Part shown: positions 1 through 13,200 of the stretch, piece after piece | Layout of the letters: every line of letters starts with the position of its first letter | Numbering within the stretch: position 1 is the stretch's first letter | Assembly: GCA_002633005.1 (NCBI GenBank) | Contig: NMRA01000001.1 | Location: 3,166,997 to 3,230,996, forward strand | Reading direction: 5' to 3' | From: Phoronis australis | Lineage: Eukaryota; Phoronida; Phoronidae | Length of the DNA: 64,000 nucleotides | Translations under genes and position numbers: made by a program | The notes under the pieces: model-generated | What the model saw: only the letters and a program-made list of their open reading frames with translations | Database searches by the model: none | What the model was told of the DNA's origin: nothing

Positions 1-300
1 CGTCGGTATCAGCTTCCGTACGTTCTGAGATAACATAGTGTACACATATTATATGGAAATGGTCCCACTGATCATAATTTAATACTTCAAAGTCATTAAT
101 ATATTCGAACAGAGATGCCTCGGCAATAACATAGTCAATAGTGCTGCATCCTCGGGTGGAGGTGAACGAATGTTTGCGGAACCTAGTCTTCGAACGGGGT
201 TCGCGTTGCGGCAAACGGACTAGTATGATTTCTTGAACAATTTTAATTAGAAGCATTATGATTTTTCCTGTGGAACGGTACGACCTGTTCTCAGTTAAAA
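1..300 (-). mobile_element. Remnant of a retroelement endonuclease domain, running off the window edge
   Basis: On the minus strand a frame reads FTSTRGCSTIDYVIAEASLF then NDFEVLNYDQWDHFHIIC. This matches the end of endonuclease/exonuclease/phosphatase domains of LINE-type elements (RG-S-IDYV...SDHFPI). The diagnostic SDHFP is degraded to WDHFH, so it is probably inactive. Upstream residues are weakly conserved. No reverse transcriptase is visible; the element would continue left of the window. Confidence 0.55.
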
Positions 301-1761
301 GAAACGAAGTCAAAAGTTGGTGGCACAGACATTCATAAAATTCTTGGACTTGCAACAATAATATTAAATTGTTATCCTTTGGGTGTCAGATCGACCGACT
401 TCAATCCGTAATCTCCGACGTCAGTCCACTGGTGGACGACCTGTACTGGCTTAGTCGCAGCGCCACTATGCGGATTACTTTCTTAGAGTACCCCTTGTGC
501 ACAAAGTATAGAAAACTTTCCAGAACAGCAATTTATTGTGACAAACTAAAAGAACTTCTAAAGTTGCGAACATCAACAGGATTTATAAGCATATTAAGAC
601 AATTTTAGACAAGAGAACCAAAACTAGGTTAATTTCAAACCTAAATTGAAAGCACTGAAATCACATCAAAGCCTTCTCTTGTTGACGACTAGAATGGCAA
701 CTATTTTACTATTTCATTCTTAGCAAAGACACTAAATAAAGGTTTTAAAAAACCTTTCAACAGTAACGGAAATAAATAAAATAAATAAAGAGACAAACGA
801 AAACAGATTTATCAAAAAGCTACAATTAAGTTTATACACATATCAACAGCTAGATGTAAATGAGACATAACATTTTGCAAGAATCACAGGTCACTAAGTC
901 GAATACAAACCAATGATAAGTGAGAATATATTAGCTTGAGGAAATAGGCTACCTTCGTTACTAACGACCGAACTTCTTAAATTACTTTTTAAGAATCGAT
1001 AGTAGACTCATAAACCTGCATATTTTTGAAGTCCTTGATCATCACAGAATCTTTTATGTGAACGAAAGAAATGCTCACACAATCGTAACAAGATTTTTTT
1101 TCTAAAAAATTGTGATTTTTTATGAAGATCACCATATTTTCTATGAACACACAAAACTGCTTCTTTGTTGTATTACCCAAAAAAGCATTTCTACTTTTTA
1201 AGACCTTTTGAAACAGAGAGCTCGGTTGCCAAAAACCATGACTTTATTTTTTTCAAGGAACACTGATGTCTTCATTTTTGACAATGGTGTTCTTGGGCTA
1301 AAAGGACTTAAAATAAAAATCCAAGAGACTGTTTTACAGATATTGGAATTAAGTTTCATGAGAAAAAATTATGTTCGTGGATATTACAGCAGTCTCCATG
1401 AAAATTCAGGAGTGCTTTTAGACAACACGCATGTACATGAATTCAATTTTGTGCATATGATAAGATTCTGCGATCATCAAGGATTGTAAAATATATAGTT
1501 TTATGCCGTCTACTATTAATACTTAAAAAGTTATTTTAAGCGGCAAACAACGACAGTGTCTCAAAGATACTACATTTTGATAAAGACCACTTACGAACAT
1601 AAAATTGACTGAAAGTGTTCCTTATTCTCAACGTGTTCCTTATTCAGATGAGAAGTGGATTCTGGTCTTACAAAAAAACTGATAGTTTGTTATTCCTCGA
1701 CGACATGCTTGGCAAATAAAATGATACCCTTCAACAAGTCAACTTATAGAGCATGGTATCG

Positions 1762-1868
1762 AGCAATAACGAACTGCAATAATGAACTGCAATAACGAAC
1801 TGCAATAACGAACTGTAATAATGAACTGCAATAACAAACTGCAATAACAAACTGCAATAATGAACTGT
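1762..1868 (+). repeat. 13-bp minisatellite
   Basis: About eight tandem copies of AACTGCAATAACG with C/T and G/A variants. A shorter stretch of the same unit lies at 2275-2302 as part of the duplicated segment. Confidence 0.85.
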
Positions 1869-2264
1869 CATCTCTTCCCATATCCAGAAATGACACCTAT
1901 GTTGACAAAGGAACAATATGACAGCAATTTTATGACGGAGAGTGGTGTAAAATGAATTAATTGGTTTTCCTCGAGCTTTAAGAAATTTGATCCTTGGTAA
2001 CCAATGTATCACATAACCTCAAGACGGATACGATAATATATTCTAGGAACAATGAAAACTTCTAGCTAATTCATAACAGAGTTATGAAATTATTAAAAAA
2101 TAAATCAACATGTGGGATACAAACAAAACACTGAAAGGTGGGTATACAGTATCACAACAAATGAAAATTTTGACACATCCAGTTGCGAAAACAGATCAAG
2201 TCTGAGTCTAACACTGGAATAAAAACTTAAAAAAATTAGCGACCTAATTAAATAATAAATTCTT
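1861..2264 (+). repeat. Duplicated segment, copy A, ending at an N
   Basis: Near-identical to 2301-2702 with scattered substitutions (for example CCAGAAATG/CCTGAAATG, AATTTTATG/AATTTAATG). The copy ends at the single N at 2265. Looks like two haplotypes placed in series. Confidence 0.85.
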
Positions 2265-2300
2265 NGCAAAAACAATCTGCAATAACGAACTGCAATAATG

Positions 2301-2702
2301 AACTGTCATCTCTTCCCATATCCTGAAATGACACCTATGTTGACAAAGGAACAATATGACAGCAATTTAATGACGGAGAGTGGTGTAAAATGAATTAATT
2401 GGTTTTCCTCGAGCTTTAAGAAATTTGATCCTCGGTAACCAATGTATCACATAACCTCAAGACGGATACGATAATATATTCTAGGAACAATGAAAACTTC
2501 TAGCTAATTCATAACAGAGTTATGAAATTATTAAAAAATAAATCAACATGTGGGATACAAACAAAACACTGAAAGGTGGGTATACAGTATCACAACAAAT
2601 GAAAATTTTGACACATCCAGTTGCGAAAACAGATCAAGTCTGAGTCTAACACTGGAATAAAAACTTACAAAAATTAGCGACCTAATTAAATAATAAATTC
2701 TT
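2301..2702 (+). repeat. Duplicated segment, copy B
   Basis: Second copy of 1861-2264; the sequence continues uniquely after TAATAAATTCTTAAAACG. Part of the minisatellite is present at its left end. Confidence 0.85.
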
Positions 2703-4010
2703 AAAACGTGATAACAGAAAAGGTACAATATTGCACAAATTTTATTCCATGGCTCAATCACAGACAACCAAAATTAGAGATCTAAATTCTAACTTAGGTA
2801 GCAGTATCCTGTATTATACAACAGTGATGTAAAAAATTTGCTGAGTAAAAGCACATAGCGGAAGCGTGTTCCATACACAAAACACTCATAAGTCACTTGT
2901 AGTGAGAAATCTGCTTGTGGATCTGAAACTGAGAATTTCTTCCCACAATTCATGACTTGCCAACCAATCATTTCAGAGGCAGTCATTTTGTTTATGAGAG
3001 TGAGGTCCTGAACTTACTCACAAATCACTTATCTTATGCGACCTCGATTTTCTTGCAAGTTTCAGGTTGAATGCAACAACATAACCTTCAACATTTCTTT
3101 AAGCAAGAAAGATCCAAGTCTTTACTCTAAAATGACATTTGAATATTTCACATGCCCCCAAAACTAACTCTCATCACGGAAATCGAAAAATGCAAACTGT
3201 GATGAAATTTTTTTAATGAACCAAACACTATAACGTGCAGAATAGAAATAAATGATCCGAAATCCAGAACACACATCTTCAAGAAATACATAAAGTTTTT
3301 CTTCACTATCAATAATCTATGATCCGTACAAGACAAAATTTTAACATAAACTTCCGTTTACGACAATATGGAAGAAAAGTGGACTTTTATTTTGTCAAAT
3401 TTGTAATCAAAATATTGAATATTAAATATTAAAAAATAGTTTATTTTTAACACAATTGGTAGCGTACAGCTTACGTACCTTTTGTTGTCGAACAACATTT
3501 GGTAAAATTTTGGGTATGTATTAAGACTTAAATTTGAAAACTAAGAAAACATCAATTTGAGCAATTATATTGACCCAAACTGAAGAATTTTAACCATAAC
3601 TGGTAAGCTTGGCTATGATGCTCTAAACTAAAGTTGTTCAGTTCACCACAAATTATGAATATGCAAGAAACAATAGAAATAGTGTTTGGGTAAAATAGTT
3701 TTGAAGGCAGTGAAATTATCATTTGGACAGAAGTTTAACCAAAAACAAAAAATCAAAAACAACGGTAAGCAATAAGCTATGCAGCACTGGGATAAATACG
3801 TGGTATCAGAAAGGTACAATTTGAAAAATATATATCTTCTACAACATGCATTTACTACTTACAATTCACAACAGATGGGGCTAATGTATCACAACAATTA
3901 ATGAACATACTGCAGAGTATTGCACATTTTCTTCCACACACATTGTTGTACCCTAGGTACAAACTCATCATCAATACTTCTGTAAATGTCATTTTCTTCT
4001 TTCCAGAACC
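2703..4010. other. Non-coding AT-rich DNA including the putative RUSC 3' UTR
   Basis: No coding support on either strand. The minus-strand stretch below 4011 is the probable RUSC 3' UTR; the first minus-strand AATAAA after the stop lies near 3440-3445, which would give a 3' UTR of about 570 nt. Confidence 0.5.
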
Positions 4011-4221
4011 TCATGTGTAGAAGTCTCCATGTAGATACATAAACAGTTCCGTCTCACTCACAATGTGAACCATTTCAGACGATACACGACCATATTGTCC
4101 AAGGTAACAACACCACAAAGTCTCTGCATCCAACTGGTGGACAACAAAGAGGAAGTTACTTTGGTCAAAACTCAACTCGCATTCTACAGAAGCTTGATAA
4201 GCTCTCGTGGCCCTTACGTAC
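4011..4221 (-). other. RUSC2: RUSC last exon: C-terminal SH3 domain
   Basis: Acceptor CTTCCAG then an exon continuing the AG carry of the preceding exon (codon AGG), open for 69 residues to TGA at 4013-4011. SH3 landmarks: RATRAYQAS (ALYDY position), ELSFDQSNFLFVV (LSF-x-x-G-D position), ETLWCCYLGQ (the W) and GRVSSEMVHIV (the G-x-VP position). The usual GLVP/GxFP proline is replaced by Ser and the acidic RT-loop cluster is weak, so ligand binding may be atypical. This exon was found by reading the reverse strand, guided by phase. Confidence 0.88.
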
Positions 4222-7200
4222 CTGGAAGATATGAGTAAAATTCAGAGATGACAAAAAATAACATTGTCACTGAATATACGGAGAGTAAAGATTCAGCACC
4301 TGAACTGTTGACCTAATAAGCTGAACGTTACTATTTGTAGCATAACAAGCCTACCACGAATGGTAGTTCTAAACTGAGGTAGACACAACAAAGTATATAC
4401 TGGAATAAAAAAAACGCCAGGTGAAAATTTATTCAATACACAAATTTTGCTGAAATAACTGCAGAACGAAGAGAAATTTTTAAAATGAAAAAAAGAACCT
4501 TTTGTAACATAAATTCTCAAAGTGAGCACAAAGTCGTACAAATTTTGAGAATTCGTAACTTCAGTTCTGACAAAATCAAGCATTGCTAAAATTTTCCAAA
4601 GTTTATTGATTAGTTTTCTACGTGTTAATGAATAATCAAGTCTTTCAAAATGGCATTTACTAACTGCTTCATTGTTTAACAAACACCTTCTAGCCAGAGT
4701 ACAAAACGAATATCTGGAATCAAAGCATAAACACCGCAGTGAAATTGTTACAAAATCATCTCAACAATACCTGAGTGACTGTTGCAGTTTTGCACATTAA
4801 CACATGGTGGCGCTAGCTACCAGTCGCATGTTGAAGGCGTGAAGAGCACACAGAAAAGGGAAAAAAGAAGGAAAGCATGAGATAAAGTATTCACAATCAA
4901 AGCTCTTATGATGTCATGTAGTGACATGCCATCATGGCATTCTAAAATAAATAAAACACACTCCCTACCCCCCCCCCCTTACAGTTCACTTGCATGAAAA
5001 ACTGCTTTGTGGCTAAAACGCACCATTAACATCTTTTTCATACTTAACAAATACAAGAACTGAGGTTTAATGACAAAAGACTCGACAAACAAAAGCAATA
5101 AAATGACAAATGAAACCAGGCGATGGCATAAATAAATCATGAACAAAACATAAATTTTGTAAAACTTGCCAGTCTAGACAAAATACAAAGCCTACTTTTA
5201 AGGAGTCCGCTTGTCACAAGCCATCTTACAACAAATGAAACACACATACCTCACCTTGTTGCCTGACCTGGAGGGGGCTCTGCTTCAGCTGATGTTCTCT
5301 TCCTACCACCAGGAGTCGTTTCAGTTCCATAGTCATTTTGATCATTGACTGCTTCGGTGGGCTGGTGAAAATCTAACGATGTCTGACGCTTTGGTGGGTT
5401 GAGGGCGGGGGAGTTTTGAACCAAGGACTGAGACAAATTCGACTGATTGGCAGGGTTCTGCTTCCGTAGACCATCAAATAGCTTCAGACCAAACTGATTG
5501 AAGCGTCTGGCTTTAGTGGTCAACTTGCTGAAAAACCCACCACTAGGTGGCGCTCGAGGACCCTCTTGCACTTGAGCATGCGCCTGAGGGGCAGCATTTG
5601 CAGGCACAACAACAGGGGTCTCTGGAACACACGGACTGGTACTGCAAGCTTTTGTAGTAATATTTCCAACAGTTTGATTACTTCCAGTTTCCGAGCTTCT
5701 GCTCGATGTCAAGCCGTCCAAGACATCCGAGGCAATCTTTGCAACTTCGATACTCTCTCCACAGGAGCTAATGTTTTTACTTTCCGTAGACTCGGGCGTA
5801 ATTGTTTTCTCAGAAGACAAGCTGTGGTCCCATTTATTGAAGCAGTACTCTGTCACACCCTGTCTGTAAGCACTTTGCACAGGTAGACTAGACGTTAAAC
5901 TGTTGAACTGTCTGACGAGTGACCCAAAGAGTCCATCCTCCACACCTGAACCATTATTTCCACCACCACCAGTGCCATCTTCAGCACAACTCTCACCCAA
6001 GCTATCCAAGACTACCTCGTTATTCCACATAACTTTTTCAGTCTTGCGTAACCTCCGTGCTTTCGCCGCTTTTGCCCGTTCTTGCCGCTGACGTAATGTC
6101 ACACTATCAATAGACTGGTTCAGTAGTAACATCGTGTCCAAGTGGTCAACGCTGTCCATCTTGACCGATGAACCAAACGATGATGACAAAGAAGAGTTCT
6201 GTTTGTCGTCCAGAAATGTCATGATGTCATCCAAGTCGAGCCTAAACGGCAGGACGGCCAGAGGCTGGAGGGAGATGAGAGTATCAGCAAAAAGGCGTTG
6301 GGTGGTAGGGTTGGTGCTGGTCATGAAAGATACCTCTCTGTAGTGCTTCTTCACAACTTTGACGTTCTCCCGTAGGTGCTGCAGCCAGAAGTCCAGGCTT
6401 TTGATGCTAAAAATAAAAATAATTCTAATTAAAAGGGCTTTATAACACAATATTAGCCTCGAACGGCAGATACAACCGTGTAATAACCCATAAAATTATC
6501 TCATTAGTGAGATAACAATTTGGCGGGAAACCGAGGCTGGATTCGAACCCGGGCCTCAAGAGTTTCGAGTAGCCGACTTTACCACCACACCACTCAGCGG
6601 CTGACGTCATGGAACGTGAAAATAGAATACTTAAATGAGCAAGCGCAACAATCGCATGTTCAGCAAAGGGCATTGCACCGACATTTATACGCTATGAAAA
6701 ATAAGACGCATAATTTCCATAAAAACGATATTTTAATTTAGTGAAATTTTTCTCTGGTATTCTCTCACTTATAAATCACCGATCTCCAATTTGATTGTGG
6801 GTATCATGTCGTCGGGATCCTTTGACTTGAGCATTATAGTCAGTTACTAGTGGTAACCTACTTTAGCAGACGATATTTTCCCGGTCGAAGCTTAGCGTGA
6901 TAAAATGTGTAGTAAGCTATATAATAGTTGCTAAACCTTAATTTATAGATTCACTTTATTTCTATTTTGTTTTATATTTCCATTGGTTTTGAGTAAAAGC
7001 ATTATTTGACAAAAATAGCTCGGCTTTTCTTAAAAGGTCACGACCTCCGACCCCGGGTATCTGACATAGAAAGTAGTTACAAAGCCGAGGCGAGTCGAGA
7101 AAGGTAGATTGATTCATTGCAATGTTTCTCGTTCAGTATGTGGTATAATTAGATTATTACATGTTCTCAGTCGTTATCCCCTTATATAGAGCCCTCGTGG

Positions 7201-10200
7201 ATTTTGTAGAATTATCACCCTGGGGGCTAACGCTCCTCGGCGATAATCCTCCAAAATCCACTCTGGCTCTAGATAACGAGAATAACCACTTCGCCATGTA
7301 ATAATCTATATATATTACTCCCATGGGTTAAATATTTACTTTTTATTAAGGAAAAGTTGATCTCAACTTGATCCTCGATAAGATTTGAGTGATTTCTTGG
7401 TGGTGAAGAACTGATACCTGACTTTCCTACATCAAATCAACATTTCGGTCTGAGCAAGCTTGCCATGGTCTAAAGCTAAAATAAAACTTAGCCCAGAAAT
7501 AATTTCAAATCGGTGCAAGAAACAAGTCAATACCGGTAATCTAATGGTAAGAAGTCAACGTAAAAATTTGGTCTTTTTGGCAAAAGGTGTGTTTAAAAGC
7601 TGCTTTATATGAAACTTACTATTGGATTCAATTTGGGACAAAAATGTGTGCTACAATTATCATATTGCTAGTTTTCAGAGGTTTACCACATTGCTGCAAA
7701 ATGCTCAAAATTTTACCAAATGTTGATTGCAATAGCTACGCCACACAGACCATGTTAAAAGGAAAACAGGGCGAATTTTCGTGAAAGGTAAATATCACAG
7801 TCAAATGCAAACGTTGAAAAGAGTGTATACAAATCTTAACCAATCTACGATGAGTTGTGTTAGAATAGTTATAACGAAGACACGAGGATCAAGGCTTCGG
7901 AAACAGCAGAAAGCTCTGAGCAAATTTGTTGATGATAAGAGATATTTGTATCCCAGCAGCGCATTACCATAGCTACAGCTTAAATACCTAGAAACATCAC
8001 CGAGCTGAAGACTAGGTAGGATAAACATGTGAATCAACATCACATTTTATGCTTCCACAATGCCATGGTAATGGAGAAATATTTCGAAACTGTACAGTTA
8101 CAAAGGTCGCTACATGCTACCACACAAAATGTCAGTGTTGCATGCAGTCTTTATAGTGTCTGTCCAAGAATAACTTACTTGAGAAGCCCTAAAACAAAAG
8201 CGCAAAACTTCACTTCAGCACTTTTGTTGGTCATCGTAGAACGAATAGAACACACAAGGTCATTGAGTGCTCGTGTGGAAGGACCTGAAAAATGAAGACC
8301 AGTGCAGTGACAAACCAAATTTTATTCTCAAAACTGTCTCAAAATTACGAACATGAACTGTCATTTTAAATACTTTAGTTGCATTCAAACAATGGGACCA
8401 AAAATCAAAGCTCTAATACTGTTGTATAAACCTTGCTAATTTCTCTTTATTTTTCAACAACTGTAATCACATTTCTCCAACAGCGTCATTTTGTTTGAGA
8501 TAAAAAATGGGAAATATCTGCCTTCTAGTAACTGACTATGACTTGCCTTCGATGTACGGAAGGCCAAACTACAAACTGAAAATTGACTGAATCAGATGCA
8601 GTTTTTGTGCTTCTACCAAAAAACGCTAAATGGTTTGTTTGACCTGCAGGCTACCTCATGTGACTTCTCACTCTAGGATCCCAGCTACAAGCAATGACTT
8701 ATCTAAGTGGCGATTTACACACAAGCCTTCAACATGACGGTATAGCTACGTATATCCATTAACATCAAGTTCAAAATCATCAAATTTTACTAACCAAGAG
8801 CAACGCGGAGCGTTGAAATGCGCCCACAATTGCACCGCATACGGTATCCTTCTAGGGTTGTTTATTGGTACCATAAAGTGGCCAGTAGAGGGCATACTTT
8901 GCAAAATGGAAAGGCATGGTCATTGTCTCCTCAATAGGCTAGGGGCAAAATGTGAGTAATCTTCATAATACAAGCACATCCTATACACCAGTTGCTTAAA
9001 GCACCACAGAAACATAGAATTAAAAACAAATTTACCAACATACGAGATTAGCACAGCATTAGAATGCCAGAAACAAATTTCTACTTGGAACTTTTCCTTC
9101 ACAGTCACGAAGTAACACAAAGTATACACCTGAAGACCTATGAAAATACAGAGGTCAATGTAAAATACTAAAATTGCCACTAGAGGCAAATACTAAAATT
9201 GCCACTAGAGGCATACCGGTAATCAGAATCATCCTAAAGTCGTCATCGTCCGTTGTCAACATCACATAAATACACTTGCTAAATTTAGTAAAGATCCTGC
9301 AAACGGTTTGGGAGATACAGCCATGGGCGCAAAAAAACAAAACTGCCACTAGGAGGCGCCACAGTAGTCCAAATCGTCTGAAAATCATTGTCAGCTGTCT
9401 TCCTTATAGTAAGCACATACACGCCAATTTTCACAATCATCCTTTGAGCGGTTTGGTTGATAGAGGGGTGGACGCACAAAAACAGACTCGAAAACACTAA
9501 AAATGGCCACTAGGTGGCGCAAACTATGTCGAATCCATCTGAAAACGGGAGGATAGCGTCATCTCACTAATAGGTGCCTACATACCAAATTTCATGAAAA
9601 TCCAATAAGGACTTGTGAAGATACAAAGGTAAGCGTAAAAAAATTAAAATTGCCACTAGGGGGCACACCGGTAGTCGGATCCGTCCAAAAGTCGTCATCT
9701 TCCGTTGTTAACATCATATAAATATACTTACACAATTTCGTAAAGATCCTGCGAACGGTTTAGGAGATACAGCCATAGGCGCAAAAAAAACAAAACTGCC
9801 ACTAGGAGGCGCCACAGTAGTCGAAATCGTCGGAAAATCATCGTCAACCGTCCTCTACATAGTAAGCACATACATGCCAATTTTCACAATCATCCTTTGA
9901 GCGGTTTGGTTGATAGAGGGGTGGAAGCACAAAAACAGACTCGAAAACAGTAAAAATGGCCACTAGGTGGCGCAAACTATGTCGAATCCATCCGAAAACG
10001 GCAGGATAGCGTCATCTCACTACTAGGTGCCTACATACCAAATTTCATGAAAATCCGTTCAGGACTTTTGAAGATACAAAGGTAAGCGTAAAAAACTAAA
10101 ATTGCCACTAGGGGGCACACCGGTAGTCGGATCCGTCCGAAAGTTCGCACATGCCGTCCCATTCATGAATGGAACATATGTCCCAAATTTCATGAACGTA

Positions 10201-13200
10201 TGTCAAAGGGTTTTGGAGATAGAGCAGCGGACGCCGGACGGACGCCGCCCGGACGGACGGACGGACGGACGGACGGACGGACAGAGATGACGGCATAATG
10301 CGTCCACATATAAATATGTGGGCGCATAAAAAGTATATGCTAATGTTTAACATGCGGTTAGGCTTTTAGGAAATGTCACTGAACAGGTTATCCTCGTCAC
10401 AATTTGTTTATTCAATTTTCGAAAAAATTCAGACATATACAAAGTATATAGTCTTGTTTAACATAATAGAAGGAACAAATAACCGGTTGTTCATTGCCTT
10501 TAAATTCAACATACGTTTACCCAATACAATTGAAGAACTTGGGCAAGAATTAAATATCTGCTGAAAGGTAATTCGTTATCGACTGGAAAAGTTCATCATT
10601 AACATTTATGAAATTTAATTATCATTGGAGTCCAATCTTTATCGAGGATGCCTTGCAACCATCTTTCAATGAGTGAAAGAGTGCAATCCAGTTCAAACGC
10701 ACGTCAACAACGATCCATACCAGTTAAATGTGGTAATGGCTTCATTGAAAACTCCTGTGAGTAATTATGGCGTCTAGGATGAGTCACAAGAAAACTCGAA
10801 CTGATAAACGAAGATTTGACTGTAAACTATTACTGAATGGGAATAGGTTGGTACTAAAGAAAATGAGATATAATGATTTGCACTGAGTTATGAGTTAGGT
10901 TACAAGGTGTTAGCTATTGAAGTGTTCAAGTCTCAGTGAGAATATTTAGGGACCGGCCAAAGTGTAGAGTTTGACACTCATATTTTATGATTTCACTGGT
11001 AAAAAAGATGTTGAGGAAGAAACTATATATCAGTCTGTAATGCACCCAAGTTAAGAAAAAATCAGACAGGCAGATCAAAACTATGATTCATTTCCAATAA
11101 GGACAGACGGATTAGCTGTTATTCATTTTAGGTGTGAAAAAATGCATCGAAATTAGCTGTGGAGCAGTGAAGCCACTAAATCTGTGATAGCAGCTGAACA
11201 TTCTACCGCTGAGTTACATCGCAGGTGTTAAGTAGCAGAGCATTTTAAGTACCATGACACACTGGCCTTGATTTCTGAAAATGTCTGGCAAACAACTTTG
11301 AGAATTGGCCATTTATAACTGCTAGTCAGGAAAAACAAATATAAATTTTGTTAAATACCACCATTAGTCAAAACTTCAAGAAGTCAATTCTGTAGATCAA
11401 TAATCATAAAATTGTGTTTTTTGGCCACAAAAACGACAATGTCCCTTTGACATCCAAAATTTAATTTACCAATAAACCGCCTTCCATCGCAGTCAAGGCC
11501 ACACAAAGAAATTTGTCGCTTTAATATCCGAAATTTAAATTAGCGACAAAACCACCATCCATCACAAAGTCAAAGGAGTTGTCACTGTAAAGAAATTTAT
11601 TTTTACACCTAGTTAATTTCCCTCCGGAAACGCATCATTCACTAGAAGTACATTATTAAATGCATGACTGTCTTTTCTCAGATATTCTTAAAGCACCCAG
11701 AATCCCCTGAGAGTGATATAGTTAAGAGTTCATTTAGCAATGCCAGAAAAAGTTGATGAACCCATCAATACAGCAGCATTCCTGTAGTTAATTGCACCTG
11801 ACTCAACTATGAGCCATTTCCCAGGCAACAACTTAACAAGGTGTTGAATGAATGTTCCCTGGATGAAGTGCATGCAATACACCACTTAAGGAGACTCACT
11901 GCTACACAAGGCTAGAGTGTCACAGCGTGATTACTGGCTCTGTTTTTCCAAGTTGGAATGATATAACCTTATTCCAAACAAAAGCAATTTATACCAAGTG
12001 TTGAAATCCACCCGCAACTGCATCCCAAAAAGTATACTTCTAAAGGTATTAGGTCCATGTAATGTAACTAGACTTGTCTGGTCACTAAGATATCGAAACT
12101 AAAAATCGACTGGTCCTGGTCAATCTGAGCAGCAGATATTTCTATTAAGGTTGATGAAAAATCTGTGAAGCCATTTTGACAGCAATCAAAAACAAAAAGG
12201 TGGGAGCTATCTAAGTTCAATCTGCCCAATAAACTACTGGTGCACATCTCAGATATGAACCCCAGAGTTCGAATTTCATCAAAATCTTGCTGTCCATATC
12301 TTACTGAAAAACTAAAATGCCCAACCTGCAAGTCATTTTGACAATAATGAACAGACAAGCAATAACGCTGAATGGACAGGATGCTGTCTACATTCAACTT
12401 AAAAATGTGAGGGTGCATGAAAATTCAATCTGGGGCACAAATTTGGAATTTATTGGCTCTGAAATATCACATGTTTCAAATTTAACAGGAATTCCATATT
12501 GCTTTTCAAGGGCTTTTGAGAATGTGACATTACATACAAAACTGAAGTTATTAGATATTACTGAACCTTTCAATAAAAATTTGGTAAGTCATTTTTGGCA
12601 TATAGTCAGAATACAATTTCCAAAATAGTCATTAACATTTAACCCCTATAAAAGGATGCTATGTGACTTTTTTCTGCCAGTAAAGATAATAGTTCTAACG
12701 ATAACCACAACAGTTCTATTGATAGAGTACATAATATCAGGAACAAAAGCCACCGCGTCATTCTTTTGTAGCCACCATAAAGAACAAGTTGGAAGAAACT
12801 GAAGCACAAACTTTAAAAGGGAATGTAACTGTTTTTGTTTTCCTCTTTGGTAAGAATACAGATCTTTGGTTACGTTGAAAATATAATTTACGCGTCAATT
12901 ACAGCTGCCTGGGAGTGTATTTAACTATTCATGGAATGATAGAAAGTGAAATAAACGGCCCAGTAAAGTCCCGCATCTTGGTTCGGCATTCATTGCCATC
13001 GACCAAACACAATGCCCGACTCTGTATTGAATGCAGTCTGTGTCGCTTATTCGTGCTCGCTGAATGGCATGAATGTAGAACCAAGATGGAGGCCTTTTGC
13101 TGGACTGTTTATATCACTTTCTATTGTTCCATGGGTAGTAAATGGTTGCCAGGGAGACAGTAATTAACACAAAAAACATTTCTCTAAGACATCCAGGGAT

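Noticed and set aside
1762-1868. CRISPR-like regular repeats
   Set aside because: The unit is 13 bp, directly tandem and without spacers, in a eukaryotic genome; it is a minisatellite.
9155-10353. Several ORFs of 60-90 codons on both strands
   Set aside because: They lie inside the tandem-repeat element and appear in both copies with frame-breaking differences.
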